From assembly GCA_964410105.1 (NCBI GenBank), contig CAYPFY010000001.1, forward strand, positions 320,197 through 384,196: a stretch of DNA of 64,000 nucleotides, written 5' to 3'. This DNA comes from CAYPFY01 sp964410105. GTDB taxonomy: Bacteria > Bacteroidota > Ignavibacteria > UBA10030 > SZUA-254. Shown here one piece after another: positions 42,700 through 50,946 of this stretch; the first letter of the stretch is position 1, and each line of letters begins with the position of its first letter. A model generated the notes under the pieces. That model did no database searches. It was not told the origin of the DNA and worked only from the letters and a program-made list of their open reading frames with translations. The position numbers and the translations under genes are program-made.

Positions 42700-44445
42700 T
42701 CAGTTCACCGTCATTTCGGCGAGATTCACGAACTCGCCATTCAGATACTTCAGAATGATTATTTCAGAATTGACACGCGAGCCGCGGAGCGTGATCCGTG
42801 AGTGGACGCCGCGGTAGCCTTCGACCTCAGCCAACGCCGCCGCGAGGGCGGCCCGGCTCCTGGCGCCCCTCGCAAGCTCGCCGAGGATGAGTTTCATCGT
42901 GTCATATCCGAACCGGGTATATTTCGTCGGTTTTCTTTTCATCTCCGCGGCGAACTTCCCGTCGAACGGGCTCCCGTCTTCCTGCGGATACGCATCGGCG
43001 GGGAAAATGACTCCGTTCACATACCTCTTATGCTCCTCCAGCCGGGCGGGATCATTCCAATCGCTCGTGCCGAGGATCTGGGTAGTGATATTGAAAAACT
43101 TCACCTGCGGCGCGATGATGCCGATCTCTTCCGCGTCGCCGACAGGAAGGAAAATTCCGTCTATGGTTTTTACCGGCACATCGAGATCGTCCGGCTTATC
43201 GTGCGACGCGGCGAGGTCGAAGGCGGCCTTCCGGATCGCGATGAACTGCTCCCGAAAATCGCTCACCCCCTTCGGGTATGACTCGGCGGCCACGATCGTG
43301 GCTCCGAGGCGTTTGGCCTCGGCGACGAAACTGTCCGCCAGGATTTTCCCGGAACCATCGGCCGATCCCAGCACGGCAAGCGAAGAGAACCCCAGAGTCC
43401 GGACGGCATAGCGCGCCATGGCTCTGGCCCGGATCGTGTAATCGGGGCTTATTTGAAAAATATGGCTTCCGGCCGCGGCGATTCCGTTTCCTGCGGCGGT
43501 CGGGGAAATCATGGGCACACCCGCCCTTTCCGCGACCGGCGCGCCGATCAGGGCGAGATTGCTGAAGAGCGGTCCGACGATCGCAAGCACGTCGGGATCG
43601 GAGGCCAGCTCGCTCGTTGCGCCGACGGTCTTCGCCGAATCCCTCTCGACGTCCCGCACATCGAGGTAGAGTCTGAGGTTTCCCTCGCCGATGGCAAAAT
43701 TCATTCCGTCAAGCATTTCTGCCGCGACGGACTGCAGGGGGTTTAAGGGGGATCCCTTCATGAGCGGAAGTTCGACTCCGATTTTCAGCTGAGCGCCCGA
43801 GCCGAGCCTCTGGAATATCGCCTCCATCCTCGAGCGGTAGGGGCCGTCCCTGCGTACCATCGAGGCCGCATTGGTTGCGCTGGGGTGATCTCCGGCCGCG
43901 GAATATTTTTCAGCGATTTTTATGAGAACAAGATCGCGGGCATCTGCCGTCGTGACGCTGCGCAGAATCTGCTGGAGCTCCTGGATCTGCAGATGGCGGT
44001 CGGCAAGAGTTTCGAAGAGCTCCGCACCCTTGGAGCGGAGGGCCGCATCGCGGGAAATCTCCAGGACGCGGGCCAATTGTGAGGCGGCGTCGCCGTAAAA
44101 GCCCATCATCATGTCATCGAGCGCCAGGGTGAACCGGGCGTCGTCGGCATAGGAGCTTTCCGGAAATTTCTGGAAGAATCGAGCGAGGCTTTCCGCCGAT
44201 TCGCGGTAATTTCCGGTCCGGTACCGCGCCTTGGCGGCCATCAGGTAGGAAGCGGTCGATTTCTGATGTATCGGGGATCGCGCCGCCAGGGAATCGAAGA
44301 CCCGGGTCGCCCCCGCAAAATCCGACTGACGGAACATTGAAATGCCGCGGGAGAAGCTCTCCTCTGCGCCCGCGTCATACATGAACCGGTCCTGAGCGCT
44401 CACCGTGCACTCGGCCGCGAGTATGAGAAAAAGAAATATTCGCAT
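42700..44445 (-). CDS. TPR plus periplasmic-binding-domain protein, LpoA-like
   Basis: 581 residues from ATG at 44445 (MRIFLFLILAAECTVSA signal). TPR-like helices fill about residues 20-180 (FSRGISMFRQSDFAGATRVF and similar). A type I periplasmic binding fold then runs from about 200 to the end (KIGVELPLMKGSPLNPLQSVAAEMLDG, IVGPLFSNLALIGAPVAER). The order TPR then Leu/Ile/Val-binding-like domain is that of LpoA, the outer-membrane activator of penicillin-binding proteins, though no lipobox is clear here. It follows the TPR gene by 8 bp. Confidence 0.75.
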   Translation of the reverse strand: MRIFLFLILAAECTVSAQDRFMYDAGAEESFSRGISMFRQSDFAGATRVFDSLAARSPIHQKSTASYLMAAKARYRTGNYRESAESLARFFQKFPESSYADDARFTLALDDMMMGFYGDAASQLARVLEISRDAALRSKGAELFETLADRHLQIQELQQILRSVTTADARDLVLIKIAEKYSAAGDHPSATNAASMVRRDGPYRSRMEAIFQRLGSGAQLKIGVELPLMKGSPLNPLQSVAAEMLDGMNFAIGEGNLRLYLDVRDVERDSAKTVGATSELASDPDVLAIVGPLFSNLALIGAPVAERAGVPMISPTAAGNGIAAAGSHIFQISPDYTIRARAMARYAVRTLGFSSLAVLGSADGSGKILADSFVAEAKRLGATIVAAESYPKGVSDFREQFIAIRKAAFDLAASHDKPDDLDVPVKTIDGIFLPVGDAEEIGIIAPQVKFFNITTQILGTSDWNDPARLEEHKRYVNGVIFPADAYPQEDGSPFDGKFAAEMKRKPTKYTRFGYDTMKLILGELARGARSRAALAAALAEVEGYRGVHSRITLRGSRVNSEIIILKYLNGEFVNLAEMTVN

Positions 44446-44453
44446 GAAAACCG

Positions 44454-45347
44454 TTACTTCTTGGAACCCTGCCGTCGGTGGCGTAAGAATTTCCACCGCG
44501 CCTCCCGGGCGCGGACATTGGCGGGGTCGACATCGAGGGCCCTCCGTATGAACTCCTCGGCGCGGTTGCTTTCCCCCTTCAGGGACGAGATCTGACCCAG
44601 GTCGACGAGAGTCTCCGCCGACCGGGGGTTAAGCTCCAAGGCCTTGCGCAGATACGCTTCTGCTTCCCCGAATCTCTTCAGCTGGATGAGGCACTCTCCG
44701 CACAGCTGCCAGCTGGATGCCTCCTTCGGATTCATGTCGATGGCTGTGACAAACTCCTGGGACGCCTTCCTCCATTGATCCAGCTTGCTGAATGCTATGC
44801 CCATCAGATGATGGCTGATGGCGCTGTAGGGGTCGAGGCCGCACCCCTTCCGGAGGAATTCGACCGCCTCGGTATACGCCTGCCTCTTGATGAGAAGTTC
44901 CCCGATCGATTCGTTGATTTTGGGAAATTTCGGGTCGTAGCGCATCGTCAGCCGGAATTGCTCTTCGGCGGCCGCGAAGTACCCTTTGGAAAAATACGCT
45001 ATTCCCATATTGAAATGAACCTGAGGGAGTTTCCTGTCCGCGAGTTTCTTATAAAAGGTCAGGGCGGCGTCGTATTCCTCGTTCTTGACGAGTGTGTTCG
45101 CAAGGTGGAAAATTATGTCCGGCTCATCGGGCATTGCCTCGGCCGCCCGGCGCAGCAATCGCACCGAAGCGCGGTGCATCCCCGTCTCGGCGTAGAGGGA
45201 AGCAAGCTCAATATAGGGGAGCGTGAACCCCGGCTCGGAGGAGATCAGGCGGAGATAGAGCTGGGAGGCGTGCAGGGGCTTCTCGTCGGCGACGAACCCG
45301 CGTGCCTGATCGATCAGGCGGGCGAGCTGGATCTCGTTCATTCTCAT
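44454..45347 (-). CDS. TPR repeat protein
   Basis: 297 residues from ATG at 45347 (MRMNEIQLARLI). The frame stays open upstream, but that part lies inside the permease gene in another frame and is not protein-like. About eight tetratricopeptide repeats are visible, for example ASLYAETGMHRASVRLLRRA, FHLANTLVKNEEYDAALTFYKK and GIAYFSKGYFAAAEEQFRL. There is no signal peptide or membrane segment, so it should be a cytoplasmic scaffold. It sits between an ABC exporter and the LpoA-like gene, 32 bp after the permease. Confidence 0.85.
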   Translation of the reverse strand: MRMNEIQLARLIDQARGFVADEKPLHASQLYLRLISSEPGFTLPYIELASLYAETGMHRASVRLLRRAAEAMPDEPDIIFHLANTLVKNEEYDAALTFYKKLADRKLPQVHFNMGIAYFSKGYFAAAEEQFRLTMRYDPKFPKINESIGELLIKRQAYTEAVEFLRKGCGLDPYSAISHHLMGIAFSKLDQWRKASQEFVTAIDMNPKEASSWQLCGECLIQLKRFGEAEAYLRKALELNPRSAETLVDLGQISSLKGESNRAEEFIRRALDVDPANVRAREARWKFLRHRRQGSKK

Positions 45348-45379
45348 GCCAGAGAGAACATACCAAATATTTTCTGAAA

Positions 45380-47065
45380 TCAAAAATCGCGCCGGAGGGC
45401 CCGCAGCCCGACGCCCAGGGGAATCAGTCCGACCAGAACCGAGAGGGCAAGCACGGCACCGGCGCCGACGAAAAGGTCTTTCACGTCGAAGGGCACGTCC
45501 CGGAGAATTTCGGCGAAATAACCGCTGAACGGGATGAATGTCAGCGCGACCACCAGGGTGAGGAACGTGATGCTTACAAGAAATGTCAGGGTTGCGCTCT
45601 GCGAGGAGGCCGCGCGGATCGGATTCTTTTCCTTGAAATCGGCAAAGAAGGCCCCCGCCCCGACGTTCAGGCCCACGAGGGCGAACGACGCGCCGGCCAT
45701 GATGACCGACGATGCTACGATGATGGCGGGGTACCTCGTCAGCGAGCGATTCGAGACAAGAACAAGCGCCTCGCTGAGGATGACCAGCGGTATGAACGGG
45801 GTCAGGAATTTCAGGCCGTAATACTTTTTCCGGTTCACAGGCGCCGAGAGGATCGTCCATAGATTCGCACCTTCCGTGCCGATGCTGGGGTAGACGAATC
45901 TCAGGGCGATTGAAGCGATGAGAAATGCATTGAAGAGAAGAATGACCATATAGGAAACCGTCTGAAGGAACGGCAGGGACTGCCGGAGATTGATCTGGGC
46001 GACGCTGATGATGAACGTAACGATGAGCATGGAGACGATTCCCAGGTGGATCCACTGGCTCGGCTCCCGGAGGAACTGCCAGAAATCCTTTTTTATCAAA
46101 ACGCTCGTCTGGGTGTCGATCCGGGCCGGGCGCATCAGGGAGAACGGCCGGAGTAACGGCGAAGACGACTCCCCTATCATCCGCAGGTGGAGAGACGCGA
46201 TCCAGCTTTTGTAAAAGATCTTTCGTGCCAGCAGCACCATGAAAGAAAAGACGAGCAGAGTGGCCAGGATCAGGATCACGGTATAGGAGAGCGCATACGA
46301 TTCGTCTCCCCGCACCGTCCAGTAGAGAGAATCGGCGATCCAGGTGTTCGGCAAAAACTTGGCAAAAGGCGGATCAAGGTACCCAAAGTACTGGTCTATT
46401 TTCGGGTAGTAGACCATGACCGATGCCACGAGTTTCAGGGGGTTCGTGATGCTGAAGTAAGCGTAAAGCGTCCCGAGGTATATGGCGACGAGAGTCGACA
46501 CGATCCGCCGGACCCCGATCACGTCCGCGAAGCGCATAAGAACAAGTAGCATGATGACCGCAGTGCAGCCTGCCAGAAGCATGAAGGGAATCAGTTCCAG
46601 GACCATCGCGCGAACATAGAAGAGAGGCGGCATGTGAAAGTACGAGCCGTATCCCAGGAGGACGGCCGCCGCGAGGAGGAAAAAAGTGACCGAGCTGTAG
46701 AAGAAATTGTCCAGAAATTTCATGATAAAAAGCTGCGTGTGGGAGATGGGCTTGGTCAGGTAATAGCTCATCTCCTGAGACCTGTAAAAAGTCGCATACG
46801 AGACGATGATGTTGCCGACATTGATCGACATGAAAAAGACGAACAGCAGCATGGAAAGGAACCGGTGGAGAAGGAACAGTCCCAGCTTGGCGGTTGTGAG
46901 GAGGTAGCTCGTCGCCGAAAAAGCCCCAGAATAGGCCCCGAGAGCGAAGCCCCCGAACACGAGCAGCGATGCGGTCTGCTTGACGACGTTCGCCGTCCGC
47001 CACTCCCCCGAAAGCTTCAGCGAGCTGCGGAGTTTGAACTGTAAGATATGAACAAGCTCGGCCAT
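45380..47065 (-). CDS. ABC-2-like transporter permease
   Basis: 561 residues with about twelve to fourteen hydrophobic helices in two halves, and a cytoplasmic loop (about 290-350) containing RIDTQTSVLIKKDFWQFLREPSQW. The pattern fits the large ABC-2/Ykv-type permeases that work with one ATPase. The exported substrate is unknown. The ATG directly follows the TAG of the ATPase gene, so the two form a transporter. Confidence 0.8.
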   Translation of the reverse strand: MAELVHILQFKLRSSLKLSGEWRTANVVKQTASLLVFGGFALGAYSGAFSATSYLLTTAKLGLFLLHRFLSMLLFVFFMSINVGNIIVSYATFYRSQEMSYYLTKPISHTQLFIMKFLDNFFYSSVTFFLLAAAVLLGYGSYFHMPPLFYVRAMVLELIPFMLLAGCTAVIMLLVLMRFADVIGVRRIVSTLVAIYLGTLYAYFSITNPLKLVASVMVYYPKIDQYFGYLDPPFAKFLPNTWIADSLYWTVRGDESYALSYTVILILATLLVFSFMVLLARKIFYKSWIASLHLRMIGESSSPLLRPFSLMRPARIDTQTSVLIKKDFWQFLREPSQWIHLGIVSMLIVTFIISVAQINLRQSLPFLQTVSYMVILLFNAFLIASIALRFVYPSIGTEGANLWTILSAPVNRKKYYGLKFLTPFIPLVILSEALVLVSNRSLTRYPAIIVASSVIMAGASFALVGLNVGAGAFFADFKEKNPIRAASSQSATLTFLVSITFLTLVVALTFIPFSGYFAEILRDVPFDVKDLFVGAGAVLALSVLVGLIPLGVGLRALRRDF

Positions 47066-47788
47066 CTATTTCGTCAGCTCGAGAAAGGCGGTCTCAAAGT
47101 TCCCGTCGTGGCGGTCCTTGAATTCCCTGAACGTGTCCACCGGACCCTCAAAGATGAGCGATCCCTCCTTTATGATCCCGATCCGGTCGCAGAGCTCCTC
47201 GACCACGGGAAGACTGTGTGTGGACATGAAGATGCTTACTCCGTCACGGGATTTATGCTTGAGTATGTTTTTGACCAGATGGGCGCTTCGCGGATCGAGC
47301 CCCACCATCGGCTCGTCGATGATGAGGACCTTGGGGTCGTGGAGGAGGGCGGCGGCGATCGCCACTCGTTGTCTCATCCCCTGTGAATAGTTCTCGGTGC
47401 GCCGGTCGAACCATCCATCGAACTCAAAGAGACGGGCCAGATCGTCGATTGTGGCCGTGGCGATGCGGTGGTCCATGCGGTACAGCCCGGCGCTGAAATA
47501 AAGAAACTCGCGCCCGGTGAGCTTTTCGTACAGGAATGGCTGATCGGGAATATACCCGGTGATGATCTTTGCATCCAGCGGTTCGGTCTGAATATCCTTC
47601 CCTCCCAGAAGGATCTGTCCCGCCGTCGGAGAGAACAGGCCCGTCATCATCTTGATCGTCGTCGTCTTCCCCGCGCCGTTCGGGCCCAGGAATCCGAAGA
47701 ACTCCCCCTTCCGGATCTCAAGGGAAAGGTTATTGACGGCGGTGAATCCCCCAAATTTCTTCGTCACGTTTGATATTTTGATCATCAT
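47066..47788 (-). CDS. ABC transporter ATP-binding protein
   Basis: 240 residues from ATG at 47788 or the next codon (47785). Walker A is GPNGAGKTT (about residue 36-44), Walker B is VLIIDEPMVGLDPRS, and the signature reads YSQGMRQRV. The H-loop His is in FMSTHSLP. It belongs to the CcmA/NatA-type export group. It is the first gene of a unit with the permease, TPR, LpoA-like and RadC genes. No ribosome binding site is visible, only ATTTATCCCCC before the ATG. Confidence 0.93.
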   Translation of the reverse strand: MMIKISNVTKKFGGFTAVNNLSLEIRKGEFFGFLGPNGAGKTTTIKMMTGLFSPTAGQILLGGKDIQTEPLDAKIITGYIPDQPFLYEKLTGREFLYFSAGLYRMDHRIATATIDDLARLFEFDGWFDRRTENYSQGMRQRVAIAAALLHDPKVLIIDEPMVGLDPRSAHLVKNILKHKSRDGVSIFMSTHSLPVVEELCDRIGIIKEGSLIFEGPVDTFREFKDRHDGNFETAFLELTK

Positions 47789-47831
47789 GGGGGATAAATT
47801 TCGCAAAAATCCGTTCACATGCAAGGGGGCT

Positions 47832-47860
47832 TTGGTATTCGTCACCAATTTCGGTATCTT
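47832..47860 (+). promoter_or_regulatory. Promoter of tRNA-Leu
   Basis: TTGGTA, 17-nt spacer, TATCTT. The predicted transcript starts near 47867, six nt before the tRNA 5' end. Confidence 0.65.
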
Positions 47861-47872
47861 GGGGGGTTCAAT

Positions 47873-47958
47873 GCTGAAGTGGCGGAACTGGCAGACGCGC
47901 TGGACTCAAAATCCAGTCCGGCTTACCCCGGGTGTGGGTTCAAGTCCCACCTTCAGTA
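47873..47958 (+). tRNA. tRNA-Leu (anticodon CAA)
   Basis: 86 nt. The acceptor arm GCTGAAG/CTTCAGT closes with one G-T pair. The D arm has TGGCAGACGCG. The anticodon stem CTGGA/TCCAG encloses CTCAAAA with anticodon CAA. A long class II variable arm (CCGG...CCGG) and the T arm GTGGG-TTCAAGT-CCCAC follow. The discriminator is A; CCA is not encoded. Class II size and anticodon fit leucine. The reading frame of the next gene runs through it. Confidence 0.95.
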
Positions 47959-50945
47959 CGATCCTCGCTCTTCTCCTTCTCTCTTCCGCTTCCGGGGCCC
48001 GCGGCGGGTCCGACCTAATTTTCCAGGATAATTTTCTTTCCTATCAGAACGGTTCAGACGGCTCTCCCGTCTGGCATCCCGCCAAGGGGAGCTGGCATGT
48101 ATCGGGCGGCACCTACATCCAGGAATCGAGCGACTATGACTGCGCGAGCCTCCTCCGGTTCATGGACCGCTCGTTCGAGTTCGAAGCAGTTTTCCAGCAG
48201 CTCGGCGGCGAAGCGGGAGCCGGCTTCATCTTCTCGTCGAGGGACTCGGACGCAACCCGGTTTTCACAGCTCGCCCGGTTCGACGGCAACAGGATTTTTA
48301 TTGCCGGGTATTTCCAGGACGGCGAGTACAACGGGATCTCCTCCGTGTGGGCGGATAGCTTTGATCTCAGGAAGGAGCATAGATTAACGCTTCGCGTAAA
48401 TCTCGACACCGATACACTTTCGGTCACAATTGATGGAACGAAAATCCTGGAGAGCCCCGTTCGGTTCAGGGCCGGCTGGGTGGGCCTTCAGAGTTCCGGC
48501 GGACGGGTGAGATTTCGGGAGGTCAGGCTCTCCGTGCTTCCGATGCGGCGGAAGTCGCCGCGCCTCTCTTGGCCGGGCAAATTCGCCGTCTCGCGCTCCG
48601 GCGAGTTCGTCATACCGAATGAGCGCACCGGCGTTCTCGAAATCTTCGATCGCGAGGGAAATTTCCGGCGGGTGATCGGCTCCCCCGCCTCCCGCAAGGG
48701 GCAATTGCACGCGCCGACGGGCGCGGCATTCCTGGATGATTCGACGCTTATCGTGTGCGATCCGGCAGGAGGCCGGATTCACCTCTTCACCTATGGAGGA
48801 CAATGGAAGAGCTCCGCCGGGCCGGAGGTTTTCCCGTCAAGGCCGGTGGCGGTCGCCTCCGACCAGCGTAAGATTCTTGTGCTCGATACGAACCGCGTTC
48901 GCATCTTTGACGACGCAATGCGACTCGTGGCGAAATTCGGGGCTGGACATATGAAGAATCCGGTCGATATAGCCGTCTCAGGGGGTATGGTCTGCGTGCT
49001 CAACGCCGGGCTGAGCCAGATCCAGTGCTATTCCTGGGACGGTCGCAGTGCGGTTTTCAGGAAAAACATCAGCTTCGGCGGCGGCCGGGCACGCGGCATC
49101 GCCGTCGTGGGAGATTCCATATTCATCTCCCTTGTGAATGAGATCCGGGCTTACACCATTGAAGGCTCTGTGAAATCCTTCCGGGGCCGAAGCATCGGCT
49201 TCATTCTCCCGCAGGGAATTGCTGCGGGGCGAAGCGGCGATCTTTTCGTCGCCGACTATTTCTTCGGACGAATTCTCCATCTCCCGGCAAGTATCGACGA
49301 CCCGTCCCCGACAGTGACGTTCCCGGACACGGCGACTGCCGTGATCCGGTATCGTGACCCAGCGCCGCCCGGAGGAGGGGCGTCAGAGGGAATGTCACGG
49401 ACGATTGGGGGACTCAGGGCAGCGCACACGTATGCGTTCAAAACCGCGAAACTCGTTGAAACCATTCCCCCGGACGCGTACAGCACGCCGCGCTATTCAT
49501 TTACCACCCCGCCCCCGCGCGGACAGAAAATGTTCGCGCGCGTTCGGATGGCGGGACTCATATTCGCCAATGTGCATGATACAGCGGGAGTGCGGGGCGC
49601 TGTTCAGCCCCCTCTCCCTGAATCGGAGATTGAAAGGATAAAGGCGCAGCTCAGGGAGGCGGTTAAGTTTTACTGGATACATTCCGGGATGCGGCTCTTT
49701 CTGGATCTTTCGATCATCGTTGTCCGGGATTCGCTTTCGAGGACCGAGCTCTACGGCCAGGAATCCTGGTACCCTCCAAAAGAGGACATTCTGCGAAAAT
49801 ACCTCTTGAAGAACAGTATGGACATCCGCTCATTCAGCGGCATACTCTTCCTGACCTGCTCGCAGCAGATGGATGCGACCGGCGCTCTTGTGCTTGCCGG
49901 GAAGGGGGGCGCATTCACCAACGGCGTGGGGACCGGCAAAGGGTTCGGCATATCATGGTGGGACGTGACCCGGGCCGGACATAATGCCGGGAATAACTGG
50001 CTCATGGTACATGAATTCAATCACCAGCTCGACGACATTTTCATGGTGAGCGGCTACCCCGAATACTGGTTCAACCACATATCGCCAACGATCGGCACGG
50101 CCGCGAAATTTGGCGAACACTTCGACGCCAATGCGTACATCCTCCGCCTGGTTCCTGAGAGTGAGTGGTACGATCTCAAATACACCACCCTCGGAATGAC
50201 GCGCGACTCGGACGGAGACGGCATACCCGATAACGATCCGGATCTGCCTCTTGACGAAGTCAGGCTGGGAAGCGACTCAACCAACGCGGATACGGACGGG
50301 GACGGCGTAAGCGATCTCGATGAGGTTTTGAGCGCAAACTGGGTGAGAGAGGGCTGGGGGGAAATCTATGCCGGCCTGTTCCCGAACCTCAGGAGAAGAG
50401 ACTCGGACGGGGACGGAATCGATGATCTCCACGATCCATACCCGTGCTACCCGTTCACCCCGGAGATACGGCACGGCGAGCTGAAAAAGTTTGCGGAAAG
50501 TCCTGACCGGAAGGTCAGCTTATCCGCCGGGTGGACCGCCGAGGAGCTACGGTTTAAATTCCGGTCGGACCGCAAATTCTCCGTGAAGCTGATGATCGAC
50601 GCCGGGAACGACGGGTGGTTCATGGGGAGGGGGAACATTCTCATCACGATTGGCCCGGGCCGGGTTGCGCCAACAGTTCAGGTCCTCAATGCGGCTGACC
50701 CGGACCGGTGGCCCTTCAGCGACCCATCTCTTGCCGAGCGCGTTCACGTGGAAAGTTCGCTCGGAGCGGGAGGAGAATCGATAGAACTTTCCCTGCGGGG
50801 TGACGATGCGCTTGAGTTGGATTACCACGACGGGAAGCGAATCGGCCTCTCCGCAGGGTTCGTGGATGAAACGAATCCTGCGGAGAAACGCTATTCTGAT
50901 TTCTTCGAGCCGAACCGGCTGGTGAGCGTGACGCTCAGGAAATAG
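47934..50945 (+). CDS. Secreted multidomain HExxH metallopeptidase-like protein
   Basis: About 1003 residues if started at GTG 47934. In order: a signal-like segment (ILALLLLSSASGARG), a concanavalin/LamG-like domain (about residues 10-180), an NHL-type propeller (about 190-480), and an alpha/beta region with the zinc motif HEFNH (His near residue 693). Ca-binding DSDGDGIPD and DTDGDGVSDLDE repeats follow (about 760-850), then a C-terminal DOMON/CBM9-like beta domain. It is probably a cell-surface or exported protease or glycan-binding enzyme. The frame has no start codon between the tRNA and the signal peptide. The alternatives are GTG 47934 or ATG 47871, both inside or touching the tRNA. 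The end is 1 nt from the convergent gene. Confidence 0.72.
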   Translation: MGSSPTFSTILALLLLSSASGARGGSDLIFQDNFLSYQNGSDGSPVWHPAKGSWHVSGGTYIQESSDYDCASLLRFMDRSFEFEAVFQQLGGEAGAGFIFSSRDSDATRFSQLARFDGNRIFIAGYFQDGEYNGISSVWADSFDLRKEHRLTLRVNLDTDTLSVTIDGTKILESPVRFRAGWVGLQSSGGRVRFREVRLSVLPMRRKSPRLSWPGKFAVSRSGEFVIPNERTGVLEIFDREGNFRRVIGSPASRKGQLHAPTGAAFLDDSTLIVCDPAGGRIHLFTYGGQWKSSAGPEVFPSRPVAVASDQRKILVLDTNRVRIFDDAMRLVAKFGAGHMKNPVDIAVSGGMVCVLNAGLSQIQCYSWDGRSAVFRKNISFGGGRARGIAVVGDSIFISLVNEIRAYTIEGSVKSFRGRSIGFILPQGIAAGRSGDLFVADYFFGRILHLPASIDDPSPTVTFPDTATAVIRYRDPAPPGGGASEGMSRTIGGLRAAHTYAFKTAKLVETIPPDAYSTPRYSFTTPPPRGQKMFARVRMAGLIFANVHDTAGVRGAVQPPLPESEIERIKAQLREAVKFYWIHSGMRLFLDLSIIVVRDSLSRTELYGQESWYPPKEDILRKYLLKNSMDIRSFSGILFLTCSQQMDATGALVLAGKGGAFTNGVGTGKGFGISWWDVTRAGHNAGNNWLMVHEFNHQLDDIFMVSGYPEYWFNHISPTIGTAAKFGEHFDANAYILRLVPESEWYDLKYTTLGMTRDSDGDGIPDNDPDLPLDEVRLGSDSTNADTDGDGVSDLDEVLSANWVREGWGEIYAGLFPNLRRRDSDGDGIDDLHDPYPCYPFTPEIRHGELKKFAESPDRKVSLSAGWTAEELRFKFRSDRKFSVKLMIDAGNDGWFMGRGNILITIGPGRVAPTVQVLNAADPDRWPFSDPSLAERVHVESSLGAGGESIELSLRGDDALELDYHDGKRIGLSAGFVDETNPAEKRYSDFFEPNRLVSVTLRK

Positions 50946-50946
50946 C

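Noticed and set aside
44454..46055. A longer reading frame upstream of the TPR gene
   Set aside because: The first 236 codons lie inside the permease gene in another frame, with Arg/Pro/His-rich shadow composition. The TPR protein begins at 45347.
47652..47870. Open frame upstream of the tRNA joined to the metallopeptidase
   Set aside because: It is the reverse strand of the ABC ATPase gene and intergenic DNA; only the part from the tRNA onward resembles a protein.
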